Source: RUG11551 sp045586185 (GTDB lineage: Bacteria; Planctomycetota; Planctomycetia; Pirellulales; Thermoguttaceae). Taken from it: a stretch of DNA of 64,000 nt. Numbering within the stretch: position 1 is the stretch's first letter; each line of letters opens with the position of its first letter. The DNA lies in assembly GCA_045586185.1 (NCBI GenBank), contig JAZMZV010000246.1, forward strand, positions 20,490-84,489. Direction: 5' to 3'. Under the pieces are notes generated by a model, which saw only the letters and a list, made by a program, of their open reading frames with translations, ran no database searches and had not been told where the DNA came from. Position numbers and translations under genes: made by a program. Shown piece after piece: positions 8,540 to 19,201 of the stretch.

Positions 8540-10216
8540 ATGAAACTCGAAAAAGTTCTGTGCATTGTATTATTATTGACCCTGAGCGTTTCGGGAACGC
8601 TCAACGCGGAAGAAAATTCTACGACTAAAAGAAGCATTGAAGATGCCAAGTCCGCTTTGGGCAAATCGACCGTAGACCGTTTTGAACAGATGTTTCAATC
8701 TGGCGATTTTGATTTCAAGACGTATGGAAATCACGGCGTTACAGTTTTACACTACGCTGTCTTTATGAACGATCAAGAACGCGTTAAACTGCTAATCGAA
8801 AAAGGAGCCGACGTCAATGCCAAGGATATTGACAGTACAACGCTGTTAATGGCTGCTACTGATAACAACAATCTGGAAATAACAAAATATCTTGTCGAGA
8901 ACGGCGCTGACGTCAACGTCCCAGACGACGACGGCGATACAGCTGTATTCTTTGCAGCTCTAAACGGCAATTGGGAAATGGTTCAATATCTTGTCGAGAA
9001 AGGCGCAGATATTACAACTAAAAATAAAAATGATAACACAATTTTAAACTTTGCAGCTCAAAGCGGCAATTTGAAATTGGTACAATGGCTGGTCGATAAA
9101 GGAATAAACGTCAACGCTAAAAACGACAGAGAGTATACATGTCTTCACCATGCAGCTCAAAGCGGCGATCTGGAGCTGGTTCAATGGCTGGTTGAGAAAG
9201 GGCTGGACGTCAACGCTAAAACGGATGAAGACTACACATGCCTGTACCTTGCAGCTCAAAGCGGGAGTCTGGAGTTGGTCAAATGGCTAGTCGAGAAAGG
9301 ACTGGACGTCAACGCTGTAAGCGAAGACGATTCAACGCCTCTGCACGCGGCAGCTCAAAGCGGCAAATTGGAACTGGTCAAATGGCTGGTCGAACAGGGC
9401 GCTGACATTCATGCCAAAACGTACAGTAGTCAGACTGTATTATGCTATGCAGCTCAAAGCGGCAATCTGGAACTGGTTCAATGGCTGGTCGAACAAGGGG
9501 CTGAAGGCGTCAAAGATTATGACGTTTTGTATGAAGCGGTTCACAGCAGAAATATGGAGCTGATTCAATGGCTCATTGATCAGGGCGCAGACGTATCCAC
9601 CAATTATTCGGTATTGACCAGCGCGGTTTATTATAACGATATGAAGCTGGCGCAATATCTTGTTAAACATGGGGCTAACGTGCGAAAGTCTGTTAACGCA
9701 TTAGATCAAGCGGTATGGTCCGGCAATATGGAAATGCTTGAATGGCTTATCGCTCATGGAGCGGACGTCGACAGTAGAGACAGCGAGGGAAGGTCAGTTT
9801 TGTGGTACGCTGTCAACAGTAATAATAAGGACATACTGCATTATCTTATCGAGCATGAAGGCGTTGACGTCAATTCATACATATATAAATCATCCATATA
9901 TAATAATAGTTATTTCTCAGCCTTGGAGGAAGCGGTAAACAGAAACGATTTGGAAACGGTCAAATACCTGGTGGAACACGGCGCATATATCAATCCGCAT
10001 CACGGATTTAAATATTATCGCATTCCCGGCTGGTATAATATGGATCATGTTGATCAGGAAATTGTACAATATCTTAGAGAACGCGATACTGTTCTTAAAG
10101 GACTATCAATCGCGGTATGGCTGATAGTTCTGGCGGTTTTCCTGGCAATTGTCTATTTTATCTACAGAATGACTCGACCTAAAAAGCCCGCGAAGACAGA
10201 ATTATCGAGTTCGTGA
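8540..10216 (+). CDS. Exported, membrane-anchored ankyrin-repeat protein (copy 2)
   Basis: 558 residues, paralogous to the gene at 2829. Signal peptide about 1-24 (ending LNAEE), then about 13 ankyrin repeats (repeated AAQSGNLELVQWLVEKGLDVNAK core), then one transmembrane helix at about 525-546 and a basic tail. The central repeats are nearly identical at DNA level (GCAGCTCAAAGCGGCAAT recurs), which points to recent internal duplication. Role unknown; likely protein binding in the envelope. Lies 78 nt after the hydrolase gene on the same strand, so it may share its transcript. Confidence 0.85.
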   Translation: MKLEKVLCIVLLLTLSVSGTLNAEENSTTKRSIEDAKSALGKSTVDRFEQMFQSGDFDFKTYGNHGVTVLHYAVFMNDQERVKLLIEKGADVNAKDIDSTTLLMAATDNNNLEITKYLVENGADVNVPDDDGDTAVFFAALNGNWEMVQYLVEKGADITTKNKNDNTILNFAAQSGNLKLVQWLVDKGINVNAKNDREYTCLHHAAQSGDLELVQWLVEKGLDVNAKTDEDYTCLYLAAQSGSLELVKWLVEKGLDVNAVSEDDSTPLHAAAQSGKLELVKWLVEQGADIHAKTYSSQTVLCYAAQSGNLELVQWLVEQGAEGVKDYDVLYEAVHSRNMELIQWLIDQGADVSTNYSVLTSAVYYNDMKLAQYLVKHGANVRKSVNALDQAVWSGNMEMLEWLIAHGADVDSRDSEGRSVLWYAVNSNNKDILHYLIEHEGVDVNSYIYKSSIYNNSYFSALEEAVNRNDLETVKYLVEHGAYINPHHGFKYYRIPGWYNMDHVDQEIVQYLRERDTVLKGLSIAVWLIVLAVFLAIVYFIYRMTRPKKPAKTELSSS

Positions 10217-10277
10217 GAACGGATGCCTGCCCGTCGCGAAGAATAGCAGTTTGGTCAGAAAAACAAAACCAGAAAAC

Positions 10278-10312
10278 AAAAATCGCCGTCGGATTACTCT
10301 GACGGCGATTTT
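10278..10312 (-). terminator. Intrinsic terminator of rplU
   Basis: Perfect 12-bp stem (10279-10290 with 10301-10312) and a 10-nt loop. On the minus strand it is followed by TTTTTGTTTT. It lies 27 nt past the rplU stop and could also stop transcripts from the ankyrin gene. Confidence 0.8.
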
Positions 10313-10338
10313 GATGTATCTGTAAAACAGAGGGCGAA

Positions 10339-10653
10339 TTAGCCGAGAATCTGTTCGACAACGACCTTGGTATACTTCTGACGATGTCCGTTGCGGCGTT
10401 TGGAGTCCTTGCGGCGACGGAATTTCTGGACGACCAGTTTGGGTCCTTTTTCAACGTTGAGAACCTTAACGACGACTTTCGCGCCTTCCAGAGCCGGTTT
10501 GCCGATCTTCAGTCCTTCGTCTGTGCGGATAGCCAAAACGTTGGTCAGATCGATTTTGTCGTCGGGATTGACGTTATCACGGTAATCAATGCAAAAGCGC
10601 AAACCTTCTTCAACTTTAAATTGACGTCCGCCGTCTTCAATAATTGCGTACAT
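10339..10653 (-). CDS. rplU: 50S ribosomal protein L21
   Basis: 104 residues, typical length. Starts MYAIIEDGGRQFKV and ends with the basic KFRRRKDSKRRNGHRQKYTKV region that binds 23S rRNA. rpmA (L27), the usual downstream neighbour, is absent: a terminator follows within 30 nt and the next gene is convergent. rplU therefore appears to be monocistronic with its own promoter and a leader of about 125 nt. Confidence 0.95.
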   Translation of the reverse strand: MYAIIEDGGRQFKVEEGLRFCIDYRDNVNPDDKIDLTNVLAIRTDEGLKIGKPALEGAKVVVKVLNVEKGPKLVVQKFRRRKDSKRRNGHRQKYTKVVVEQILG

Positions 10654-10787
10654 TGCGTTTTCCTCAAAAAACTTTATGGCGTTAAGCTTCGGCGCCCGAT
10701 ATTACTTGGGAGAAAATAACGTCCGACGCCCCAAATTATTAAAATTACATTGGCTGAAAACGGAGGGAATCGCTTTCAGTTCTGCAT

Positions 10788-10815
10788 AATATAGCAGTTT
10801 TATCATAAATTACAA
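10788..10815 (-). promoter_or_regulatory. rplU promoter
   Basis: On the minus strand TTGTAA (10815-10810), 16-bp spacer, TATATT (10793-10788). The leader to the ATG at 10653 would be about 125 nt, long enough for regulatory structure. Confidence 0.55.
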
Positions 10816-10858
10816 GGGAGTACAGGGGCGATTTCCCCAAAAATAATTCATTTTGACG

Positions 10859-10886
10859 TTGACTTTTCTCAAATAGATACTAAAAT
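10859..10886 (+). promoter_or_regulatory. Promoter giving a nearly leaderless transcript
   Basis: TTGACT (10859-10864), 16-bp spacer, TAAAAT (10881-10886). A start 6-8 nt downstream of the -10 would fall at about 10893, only a few bases before the ATG at 10897. No Shine-Dalgarno is present. Confidence 0.6.
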
Positions 10887-10896
10887 TACTGTCGAA

Positions 10897-12592
<1,696 letters not shown>

Positions 12593-12594
<2 letters not shown>

Positions 12595-12665
12595 GTTGCG
12601 AGTTGCGAGTTGCGAGTTGCGAGAATCGCCGCTTGCGTACTACTGCCTACTGCCTACTGCCTCCG
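12593..12665. repeat. 7-nt repeat element between convergent genes
   Basis: Starts in the TGA stop of the previous gene with GTTGCGA units, then CGCTTGCGT, then ACTGCCT units up to just before the symporter stop on the other strand. Confidence 0.85.
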
Positions 12666-13889
12666 TTACTCTTTCAATTCTTCCCCTTCTGAGCGCGCAA
12701 TATAGACGGCGCAGCAGGTGTCGCCGTAGATGTTGACGGTGGTTCTGGTCATGTCGAGAATGCGGTCAATGGCGAGGATGACGCCCAAGCCTTCCAACGG
12801 CAGCCCAACGGCGCGTAAGGCAATAGCAGTCATGACAAAACTTGCCATCGGGATTCCCGCTGTGCCGGCGGCTGCAAGCATGACAAGCGTGACCATAATT
12901 ATCTGGTCTGAAAGTGAAAGCGGAAGTCCGTACGCCTGAGACAGGAATATAACAATAACGCATTCATACAGAGCCGTGCCGTTCATGTTGAGCGTTGCAC
13001 CCAAAGGAATAACAAATCCCGACGTCTGACGAGAAACGCCGCTGTTCTTTTCCAGACATTCCATCGAAAGAGGAATGGTCGCGTTGGACGTGGCTGTCGA
13101 AAACGCCGTCAGCAGGCTTGGAAGCATGTTCACCATGTGACGAATCGGATTGACTTTGGCGAAGACAATCAAAACAATCGACAGCGTTATAAAGAAGTGG
13201 AATCCCATCCCTAAAAAGCTGGTCAGCATAAACATGCCCAGAGAACTGGCGGCTTGCACCAGTTTGTCGGAATCGCCGGCGTATTTGGCGCACTGAACGG
13301 CTATAAGCCCAAAGACGCCAATGGGCGCCAGTCGAACGACCAGCAGCGTCATCTGCATCATCAGTTCAAAGCACGAGCGGAAAAAATTCTTGAGCGTTTG
13401 CGCGTTCGACGACGGTATTGAGTGAATGAGCGTCCCCGCCAGAAAAGCGAAAAAGATTACAGGAAGCATGTTTCCCTTGGACATATCCTCAACGACGTTG
13501 TTGGGAATCATGTTCATCAACAGTTCGACAAAAGACTTTTGCTGCGCCTGAATCGCCTGAATATCTTCGAGGTTTGTCGGCATTTCCAGCCCAACGCCCG
13601 GACGAAGAATTGTAACAAAAACCATGCCGGTCAGAATCGCCAGCAGCGTCGTGCAGGCGTAAAAGCCGATGGTTTTGAATCCCATTCGTTTAAGCGCTTC
13701 TCCGTCTGGAAGGTTGCCGATTGCGGAAATAATCGAACAAAATATCAACGGCAAAACCAGCATGTTAAGCAGCCGCAGGAACAGCGTCCCCATCCAGCCA
13801 ACGTATCCGATATACGGATAAAACCAGATGCCGAAAACAATTCCGAGGACGATTGCAATCAAAATCTGCCAATGCAGAGCAAGTTTCAT
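12666..13889 (-). CDS. Dicarboxylate/amino acid:cation symporter (DAACS family)
   Basis: 407 residues, eight or so transmembrane segments plus two re-entrant hairpins. Conserved HP1 serines (TATSNATIPLSMECLE) and the TM7 motif NMNGTALYE identify the GltP/DctA/Glt(Ph) family, which imports glutamate/aspartate or C4-dicarboxylates with Na+ or H+. IPMASFVMTAIALRAVGLPLEG and DRILDMTRTTVNIYGD form the HP2/TM8 region; the DxxxxxTxN pattern of TM8 is intact. Substrate cannot be settled from sequence. No neighbouring sensor or regulator is visible. Confidence 0.92.
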   Translation of the reverse strand: MKLALHWQILIAIVLGIVFGIWFYPYIGYVGWMGTLFLRLLNMLVLPLIFCSIISAIGNLPDGEALKRMGFKTIGFYACTTLLAILTGMVFVTILRPGVGLEMPTNLEDIQAIQAQQKSFVELLMNMIPNNVVEDMSKGNMLPVIFFAFLAGTLIHSIPSSNAQTLKNFFRSCFELMMQMTLLVVRLAPIGVFGLIAVQCAKYAGDSDKLVQAASSLGMFMLTSFLGMGFHFFITLSIVLIVFAKVNPIRHMVNMLPSLLTAFSTATSNATIPLSMECLEKNSGVSRQTSGFVIPLGATLNMNGTALYECVIVIFLSQAYGLPLSLSDQIIMVTLVMLAAAGTAGIPMASFVMTAIALRAVGLPLEGLGVILAIDRILDMTRTTVNIYGDTCCAVYIARSEGEELKE

Positions 13890-13956
13890 AATAGTTTAGG
13901 GGGTAGGGAATGGAAGGTTGTCAATCAGCAAACCGCCGACAATAAACATTAGTTCT

Positions 13957-13984
13957 ATTGTATCCAAATTTCAATAAAAGTAAA
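13957..13984 (-). promoter_or_regulatory. Candidate promoter of the DAACS symporter
   Basis: On the minus strand TTTACT (13984-13979), 16-bp spacer, TACAAT (13962-13957); leader of about 60 nt. Confidence 0.5.
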
Positions 13985-14064
13985 GACGGAGAAAATCGAT
14001 TAAACGGATAAAATTTTCTTTTCGATTATCGACGTTTTTTTGACGATTTCTGACGTTTAAGCCC
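13985..14064. other. Divergent intergenic region, nothing recognised
   Basis: AT-rich DNA between the divergent promoters of the symporter and the 14248 gene, with several GACGTTT/TTGACG repeats of unknown meaning. With the promoters and the repeat element it makes up the 358-nt gap 13890-14247. Confidence 0.4.
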
Positions 14065-14093
14065 TTGTAAGAACGCCCTGAAAGCCATATAAT
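14065..14093 (+). promoter_or_regulatory. Candidate promoter of the 14248 gene
   Basis: TTGTAA (14065-14070), 17-bp spacer, TATAAT (14088-14093). A 7-nt repeat element lies between this promoter and the ATG and would be transcribed as the 5' leader. Confidence 0.5.
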
Positions 14094-14236
14094 AAGTGGT
14101 AATTAGTAATGAGTAATTGACGCGAAGCGTTCCGCTAGAACCGCGCTAGCGGTTCAATATTAGGAGTAAGTAATTAGTTCGCAAGCGCTACTCATACCTA
14201 CTACTTACTACTAACCACTAACCACTAATCACTTAA
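14094..14236. repeat. 7-nt repeat element, GTGGTTA/AGTAATT type
   Basis: Degenerate left arm (GTGGTAATTAGTAATGAGTA), an internal hairpin CCGCTAG/CTAGCGG (14132-14152), a GCAAGCGCT motif, and a right arm of ACTTACT/ACTAACC units up to 12 nt before the ATG at 14248. Confidence 0.75.
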
Positions 14237-14247
14237 AATACGCTCAA

Positions 14248-16161
14248 ATGCGAATTACAATATCAATATTCCTGGCGACGTTTTTTATTTACGGCTTTGC
14301 TTTGGCGCAAGAGGAGCAAACTCCTTTCCCGATTCTGCCGGAAGAATTGGAAGCGGCAGAGCCTTTAGACGATACTGCCGTAGCGGAGACGCCCAATCTG
14401 GCGGAAGACGTTCAACCGTTAACAAATGACGCCGAAGAAGCCGTTCCGGAAGAAACGCCGTCGGATCCGCCGGAACAGGAAACGGATCAACCGGAACAAA
14501 CAATGCTGCCTGAAGGCATTTCCGAAGAAGAAGCCCGCTGGGCGAACTGGTCGGACTGGGATAACGTGGGCGCGAAAAACGACAATTCCAACGTCGCGCC
14601 TCAACAGCAGGAACTGATCGCTCCGCAAACGGAAGAAGACGCTCTTGTTGACCAGTCGCACGCCATGGACAAGTCGGCAGTTCCAGAAATTAACGAGAAT
14701 CTCGACGCGACGCGTCAGATAAGCGCGGAACCGGAAATGACAGACCCGTTTGAACAGGCGCTTGATCAAAACAAAGAAGACATTCAAAAGCCAGACAATA
14801 ACCAGGAAGAAAACGTTACAGAAAACAACGATTTCCAGACAACGGAAAACGCTCAAAGCGACAATCCGTCTTCGTCCAATAACTCGCAAAAGTCTGTTAC
14901 AGATTTAATAGATAACGCAACCGCTGAACCCAAATCCGCTTTGCCGCAGGAAACTCGCTATATGGAGTCGTTTTCATTGCGTCAGGACAAGCCGGCGAAG
15001 ATAAACAACCGCATTTCCAGCGTCATTGATAAGATCAAAGTCGTTCGACGCCAGTATTTTGACAAGCAGCTCAACACGCAAGACAATTCTCCCTTTGAAG
15101 CCATGATGTCCGTTTGCGCTTTTGGCTGTTACACGTCGATTCTCTATACCCCTCAAAACGAGAAATTCAATACGGCTGGGGCGCTGTGCTGGAACTACCC
15201 CATGTGCGAGACTTCCATTTTAGCAATCAACCAAAATTCCAAATCGGTAAACAGCGAGGAGTTTTCCAAAAATCGAACGGGAAAACCTCTCTTTATGACG
15301 CGCTATCCTCACGGACGTCTGACCTCCGTTCCGATGAACGAGTCAGGAACAGTTTTCCCATACATCGGCTACTGCCAGCAGGAGCGAAGCGGCGAGTTCC
15401 TGTCCATGCTGGCAATTGCCCGAGTTGCGGTTGATTACGAGTTTACGCCCCGCATGCCGATGGATATAGACGTTCTTATCGCCAGCGCGGATGATTCTCC
15501 AGACGCGTTACCGCCAGCCGTTCGATCTTCCGGACTGACGTTTACCGTTGCCGATCTGGCGTCAGACGCCATGCTCAACTGCCGCGGCGGAGACATGTCC
15601 GCACTGTTGACCTGCTTGTCCTATTACGCTCCGCGGGAGAGTTGGAAAAACGCCTGGGGAGAAGAATGGTCGGTATTGAAGATTCTGGATCATGAACTCA
15701 AACGAACTGTCAACCTGTCCGACTCGGACTCAACAGATCGTCTTTACGGTTTAACGTATGCGCTTAGGCGCCGGTTGGCGTTTGACGACAAGCGTCTGGA
15801 AATTCAGTACGCCATCGTAGACGAATATCTGGAACGGATGAAAGACTTTGCTCTTTCGATTCAAAATGAAGACGGTTCTTTTAACGGCGCTTTCTTTACC
15901 AGAAAAGGCAAAAGCCGGAACCCGGACGACGATTTCGCCGCTACGGCGCATTTCGCCCGATGGCTGACAATTCTCTATCACAGCAGCGCATTGGACGACC
16001 CTCAACTGACGAAAATGATTGAGTTTCTCGTTTCTGAACTCGAACAGCGGCTGGAAAGCTGGAACCCGTCGGAGATGTCACAAAAAGACGTCCGCGCCGT
16101 TGCCTACGCTCTGCAGGCGATTGCGATTTATCAGCAGCGCTGGGCGGCGAAGAGCAATTAA
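14248..16161 (+). CDS. Large secreted protein with acidic low-complexity N-terminus, possible alpha-toroid C-terminus
   Basis: 637 residues. Signal peptide 1-20 (MRITISIFLATFFIYGFALA). Residues 21-230 are rich in Glu, Pro, Gln, Asn and probably disordered. The C-terminal 400 residues are ordered; QNEDGSFNGAFFTRKG near residue 535 resembles the QxxDGSF turn of terpenoid-cyclase-fold repeats, and the flanking segments look helical. Not recognised beyond that. The stop (TAA, 16159-16161) abuts an AGCTACT-type repeat element. Confidence 0.7.
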   Translation: MRITISIFLATFFIYGFALAQEEQTPFPILPEELEAAEPLDDTAVAETPNLAEDVQPLTNDAEEAVPEETPSDPPEQETDQPEQTMLPEGISEEEARWANWSDWDNVGAKNDNSNVAPQQQELIAPQTEEDALVDQSHAMDKSAVPEINENLDATRQISAEPEMTDPFEQALDQNKEDIQKPDNNQEENVTENNDFQTTENAQSDNPSSSNNSQKSVTDLIDNATAEPKSALPQETRYMESFSLRQDKPAKINNRISSVIDKIKVVRRQYFDKQLNTQDNSPFEAMMSVCAFGCYTSILYTPQNEKFNTAGALCWNYPMCETSILAINQNSKSVNSEEFSKNRTGKPLFMTRYPHGRLTSVPMNESGTVFPYIGYCQQERSGEFLSMLAIARVAVDYEFTPRMPMDIDVLIASADDSPDALPPAVRSSGLTFTVADLASDAMLNCRGGDMSALLTCLSYYAPRESWKNAWGEEWSVLKILDHELKRTVNLSDSDSTDRLYGLTYALRRRLAFDDKRLEIQYAIVDEYLERMKDFALSIQNEDGSFNGAFFTRKGKSRNPDDDFAATAHFARWLTILYHSSALDDPQLTKMIEFLVSELEQRLESWNPSEMSQKDVRAVAYALQAIAIYQQRWAAKSN

Positions 16162-16297
16162 GCTACTAGCCGCTAGCTACTAGCTTCTAGCTTGGTTATT
16201 TTAGTTTCTGGCTTTAAAAATTAACGCCGAGAACTAAAAATGAACAAGCTAATGGCTAGTAGCTAATAGCTAACAGCTATCTACTGTCTAACCCTAC
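16160..16297. repeat. 7-nt repeat element, AGCTAGT type
   Basis: Left arm of TAGCTAC/TAGCTTC units, a core of about 55 nt (16195-16248, with TTTTAGTTTC and GAGAACTAAAAA), right arm of AGCTAAT/AGCTAGT units, ending at the gyrB stop codon TAG (16296-16294 on the minus strand). The core is shared with the element at 47345-47495. Confidence 0.85.
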
Positions 16298-18885
16298 ACG
16301 TCCAGGTTTTCGACTTCCAAGGCGTACTTCTCGATGAACTGGCGGCGCGGTTCGACGTTGTCGCCCATGAGGATTTCAAACAGTTCCGAGGCGCGTTTGG
16401 CGTCGTCCATGGTAACTTGCAGCAGGGTTCTTTGCGCCGGGTCGAGCGTCGTTTCTCGAAGCTGTTCGGCGTTCATTTCTCCCAGCCCTTTGAATCGGGT
16501 AATCTGCAAGCCGCGTTCTCCGACCTTGCGAATCATCGGAAGGAGCGAACGCAGGTCTTCCAGCCCTTGAGCGGATTCGTCTCGACGCAGATAGTACCGC
16601 GGGTTTTCCTGACCGGTGCGGTCAATCGGGAAGAGAGAATCGATGCCGAAGCCCAGTTCCTTCAGTTCAACCAGATGATTGTTAATCGTTCGGACTTCGG
16701 TCAGTTCGATAACGTGAAGCCGTTCGTCGTGATTCTGCTCCGCCTGCTTTTCCGCTTCCTTGGTTTGCTCCTCGGTATTGGAAAGGTCTTCGTTGGAAAT
16801 GGCGACTTCCTTACCGGACTGCTTTTCTTTTTCTGCGATGAGAGCTTCCAGCTCCGCCTGGGTGGACAGCCAGTGTTCCTCTCGCCCTTGGAAAACGTGG
16901 AAAATCGGGAGTTTGCCGGTTTCCGGATTGACGCGCTGAGCGTACATTTTGAAGTTCATGCCGCGCTTTTCCAAGGCGTAAAGAGAATCTTCCAGCGCGC
17001 CCAAAATTCGGCAGAGTTTTTCCATCTGTTCGCCTTCAATCAGGCGTCCGTCGCCGGGGTCAAACGAAGCGTCTTTCAAACCGAAGTTGAGCAGCTGCGT
17101 TTTCATCTCTTCGCTGGTCTGAACGTAAGTTGTAACGTTTTTGCGTCGAACTCGGTACAGCGGCGGCTGAGCGACGTAGACCATGCCCTCTTTGAGAAGC
17201 GTCGGCATTTGCCGATAGAAAAACGTCAGCAGCAGCGTGCGAATGTGCGAACCGTCAACGTCGGCATCGGTCATGATAACGATTTTGCCGTAGCGACGTT
17301 TGGAGATGTCGACTTCTTCCCCAATTCCAACGCCGATAGCAACAATCATGGCGCGAACTTCTTCGTTGGCAAGAACGCGCTCTTCGCGGGTTTTATACGC
17401 GTTAAGGATTTTACCGCGCAGAGGCAAAATCGCCTGGTATTCTCGCATACGTCCGCCTTCGGCAGACCCGCCGGCAGAATCCCCTTCGACCAGGTAAAGT
17501 TCTGAACGGTTGACGTCTTTACCGGTGCAGTCTCGAAGTTTGCCCGGCATGCCCAAGCCAGCCAGAACGCCTTTGCGCTCTCGAACGAGCTTTCTGGCGC
17601 GCTGAGCGCTTTCTCGGGCTTCCGCCGCGACAATGCCTTTTTGCAGAATCGCCTTGGCGGTGGCGGGATGTTCTTCCAAATATTTTGACAACGCAGAGCC
17701 GACTGCGCTGTTGATAATGCCTTCGACAACGCTGTTGCCGAGCTTCGTTTTGGTTTGACCTTCAAACTGAGGGTGCGGAACCTTAACGGAAACGACCGCC
17801 GTCAACCCTTCTTTGAAGTCTTCCGGTTTCGGGACGATCTTTTTGAACAAGTCCGCCGTCGTGCCGTATCGGTTGAGCGTTCGAGAAAGAGCGGAACGGA
17901 ACCCGGAAAGGTGCGTGCCGCCTTCGGTCGTGGAAATGTTGTTGACAAACGAATAGACGTTTTCCGCATAGTCGCTTGTGTACTGCAGCGCGATGTCGTA
18001 CCCGATAGTTCCGCCGTCGTCGTCCTGCGCTTCCCCGGTAAAGCGGATAATATCCGGATGAACGGGCTGAACGTTGGCGTTGAGGTGTTTGACGAACGCG
18101 GTTAAACCGTCTGCGTACTGATACGTCGCCCCTTCTCCGGATCGGGCGTCTTTGAAGACGATTTTAATTCCCTGATTCAAAAACGCCAGTTCCTGCAAAC
18201 GCGACGAAAGGATGTCTGCGTTGAATTTTGTAACAGGGAAAATCTGTCCGTCCGGCTTGAACGTAGTCGTCGTTCCGACGCGGTCAGACTTGCCGGTCTT
18301 TCGGACTTCGCCGTCTGGAATGCCGCGGGTGTATTCCTGCTGGTACATGTACCCGCCTCGGCAAACCTTGACCGTGCACCATTCCGACAGGAAGTTGACA
18401 ACCGTAACGCCGACGCCGTGCAAGCCGCCCGAGGTCTGATAGGCGCCCTTGCCAAACTTGCCGCCGAACTTCAAAACGGTCATGACGCCTTCGAGCGTAG
18501 AAACGCCCAGGTCCGGGTGAACTTCAACCGGGATTCCGCGCCCGTCGTCTTCGACTGTAACAGAGCCGTCGCCGTTGATTGTTACATGAATCTCGGTCGC
18601 GTAGCCTGCCATTGCTTCGTCGATGGAGTTGTCTACGACTTCGTAAACCAGATGATGCAAACCGCGGGTGGAGTTGTCTCCAATGTACATGCCAAAGCGT
18701 TCTCGGACGTGGTCGCGGTCAGACAGATGCTCCATCTGATCAGCGCCGTACTCTTCCGCGCCTTGAGCCTGTTTGGCGTAGGAGTGGAACGATTCCGTCT
18801 CGGCAGACGGCTGGTCAGCGGGTTGCGGAGTGGACGAATTGACAGCGTCAGTTTTGACTTCTTCAGGGGGGATGGATTCGGACAT
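16294..18885 (-). CDS. gyrB: DNA gyrase subunit B
   Basis: 863 residues from ATG 18885, chosen because GAAAGG lies 6 nt upstream; an in-frame ATG 12 codons earlier has no ribosome binding site. GHKL ATPase domain (DNSIDEAMAGYATEI, DDGRGIPV, GLHGVGVTVVNFLS), transducer domain, TOPRIM (YLVEGDSAGGSAEGGR, TDADVDGSHIRTLLL) and C-terminal FKGLGEMNAEQL motif. Supercoils DNA with GyrA, which is not in the window. About 150 residues between TOPRIM and the FKGLGEM motif include a charged insert (EKEKQSGKEVAISNEDLSN...), longer than in minimal GyrB proteins. N-terminal 60 residues are an acidic extension. The TAG stop is followed by GGTTAGACAGTAG, the edge of a repeat element. Confidence 0.95.
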   Translation of the reverse strand: MSESIPPEEVKTDAVNSSTPQPADQPSAETESFHSYAKQAQGAEEYGADQMEHLSDRDHVRERFGMYIGDNSTRGLHHLVYEVVDNSIDEAMAGYATEIHVTINGDGSVTVEDDGRGIPVEVHPDLGVSTLEGVMTVLKFGGKFGKGAYQTSGGLHGVGVTVVNFLSEWCTVKVCRGGYMYQQEYTRGIPDGEVRKTGKSDRVGTTTTFKPDGQIFPVTKFNADILSSRLQELAFLNQGIKIVFKDARSGEGATYQYADGLTAFVKHLNANVQPVHPDIIRFTGEAQDDDGGTIGYDIALQYTSDYAENVYSFVNNISTTEGGTHLSGFRSALSRTLNRYGTTADLFKKIVPKPEDFKEGLTAVVSVKVPHPQFEGQTKTKLGNSVVEGIINSAVGSALSKYLEEHPATAKAILQKGIVAAEARESAQRARKLVRERKGVLAGLGMPGKLRDCTGKDVNRSELYLVEGDSAGGSAEGGRMREYQAILPLRGKILNAYKTREERVLANEEVRAMIVAIGVGIGEEVDISKRRYGKIVIMTDADVDGSHIRTLLLTFFYRQMPTLLKEGMVYVAQPPLYRVRRKNVTTYVQTSEEMKTQLLNFGLKDASFDPGDGRLIEGEQMEKLCRILGALEDSLYALEKRGMNFKMYAQRVNPETGKLPIFHVFQGREEHWLSTQAELEALIAEKEKQSGKEVAISNEDLSNTEEQTKEAEKQAEQNHDERLHVIELTEVRTINNHLVELKELGFGIDSLFPIDRTGQENPRYYLRRDESAQGLEDLRSLLPMIRKVGERGLQITRFKGLGEMNAEQLRETTLDPAQRTLLQVTMDDAKRASELFEILMGDNVEPRRQFIEKYALEVENLDV

Positions 18886-18945
18886 ATTAACCTTTCGGAA
18901 AACCAAGGAAAAATCCTTCAAATTTACACTATATATTAATAGAAT

Positions 18946-18973
18946 ATTATACCATTTTGAGGGGAAAATTCAA
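18946..18973 (-). promoter_or_regulatory. gyrB promoter
   Basis: On the minus strand TTGAAT (18973-18968), 16-bp spacer, TATAAT (18951-18946); leader about 55 nt. Confidence 0.6.
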
Positions 18974-19091
18974 GGGCAGACCCGCCCTTTTTTCCCGGAT
19001 TTTCAACGGATTTTTCAAGGTTTTTTTGAGGTTTTCAGCCCCCAATCTTCAGATGGTAAAATCGATAAAATAGCCTGTCGATTCTCTCCCG

Positions 19092-19119
19092 TTGACAAAT
19101 CGTTTCAAATGGGTATGAT
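19092..19119 (+). promoter_or_regulatory. pyrE promoter
   Basis: TTGACA (19092-19097), 16-bp spacer, TATGAT (19114-19119). A GTTGCGA repeat array (19131-19164) lies between it and the start codon. Confidence 0.65.
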
Positions 19120-19130
19120 ATAGATTATTA

Positions 19131-19164
19131 AGTTGCGAGTTGCGAGTAGCGAGTTGCGAGAATT
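19131..19164. repeat. GTTGCGA array in the pyrE leader
   Basis: Four GTTGCGA/GTAGCGA units directly downstream of the promoter; no opposite arm, so a half element. Confidence 0.75.
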
Positions 19165-19201
19165 ATCAGTTTATTTAACCACTAACCAACATATATTGGT
19201 C

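Noticed and set aside
16417..17505. Long open frame antisense to gyrB (362 codons)
   Set aside because: Shadow of a well-conserved gene; composition rich in Arg, Phe, Val, Asn typical of antisense frames here.
19133..19201. Upstream start for pyrE
   Set aside because: The added 23 residues come from a GTTGCGA array and the leader; other PyrE proteins start at the MNYDPI-type position.
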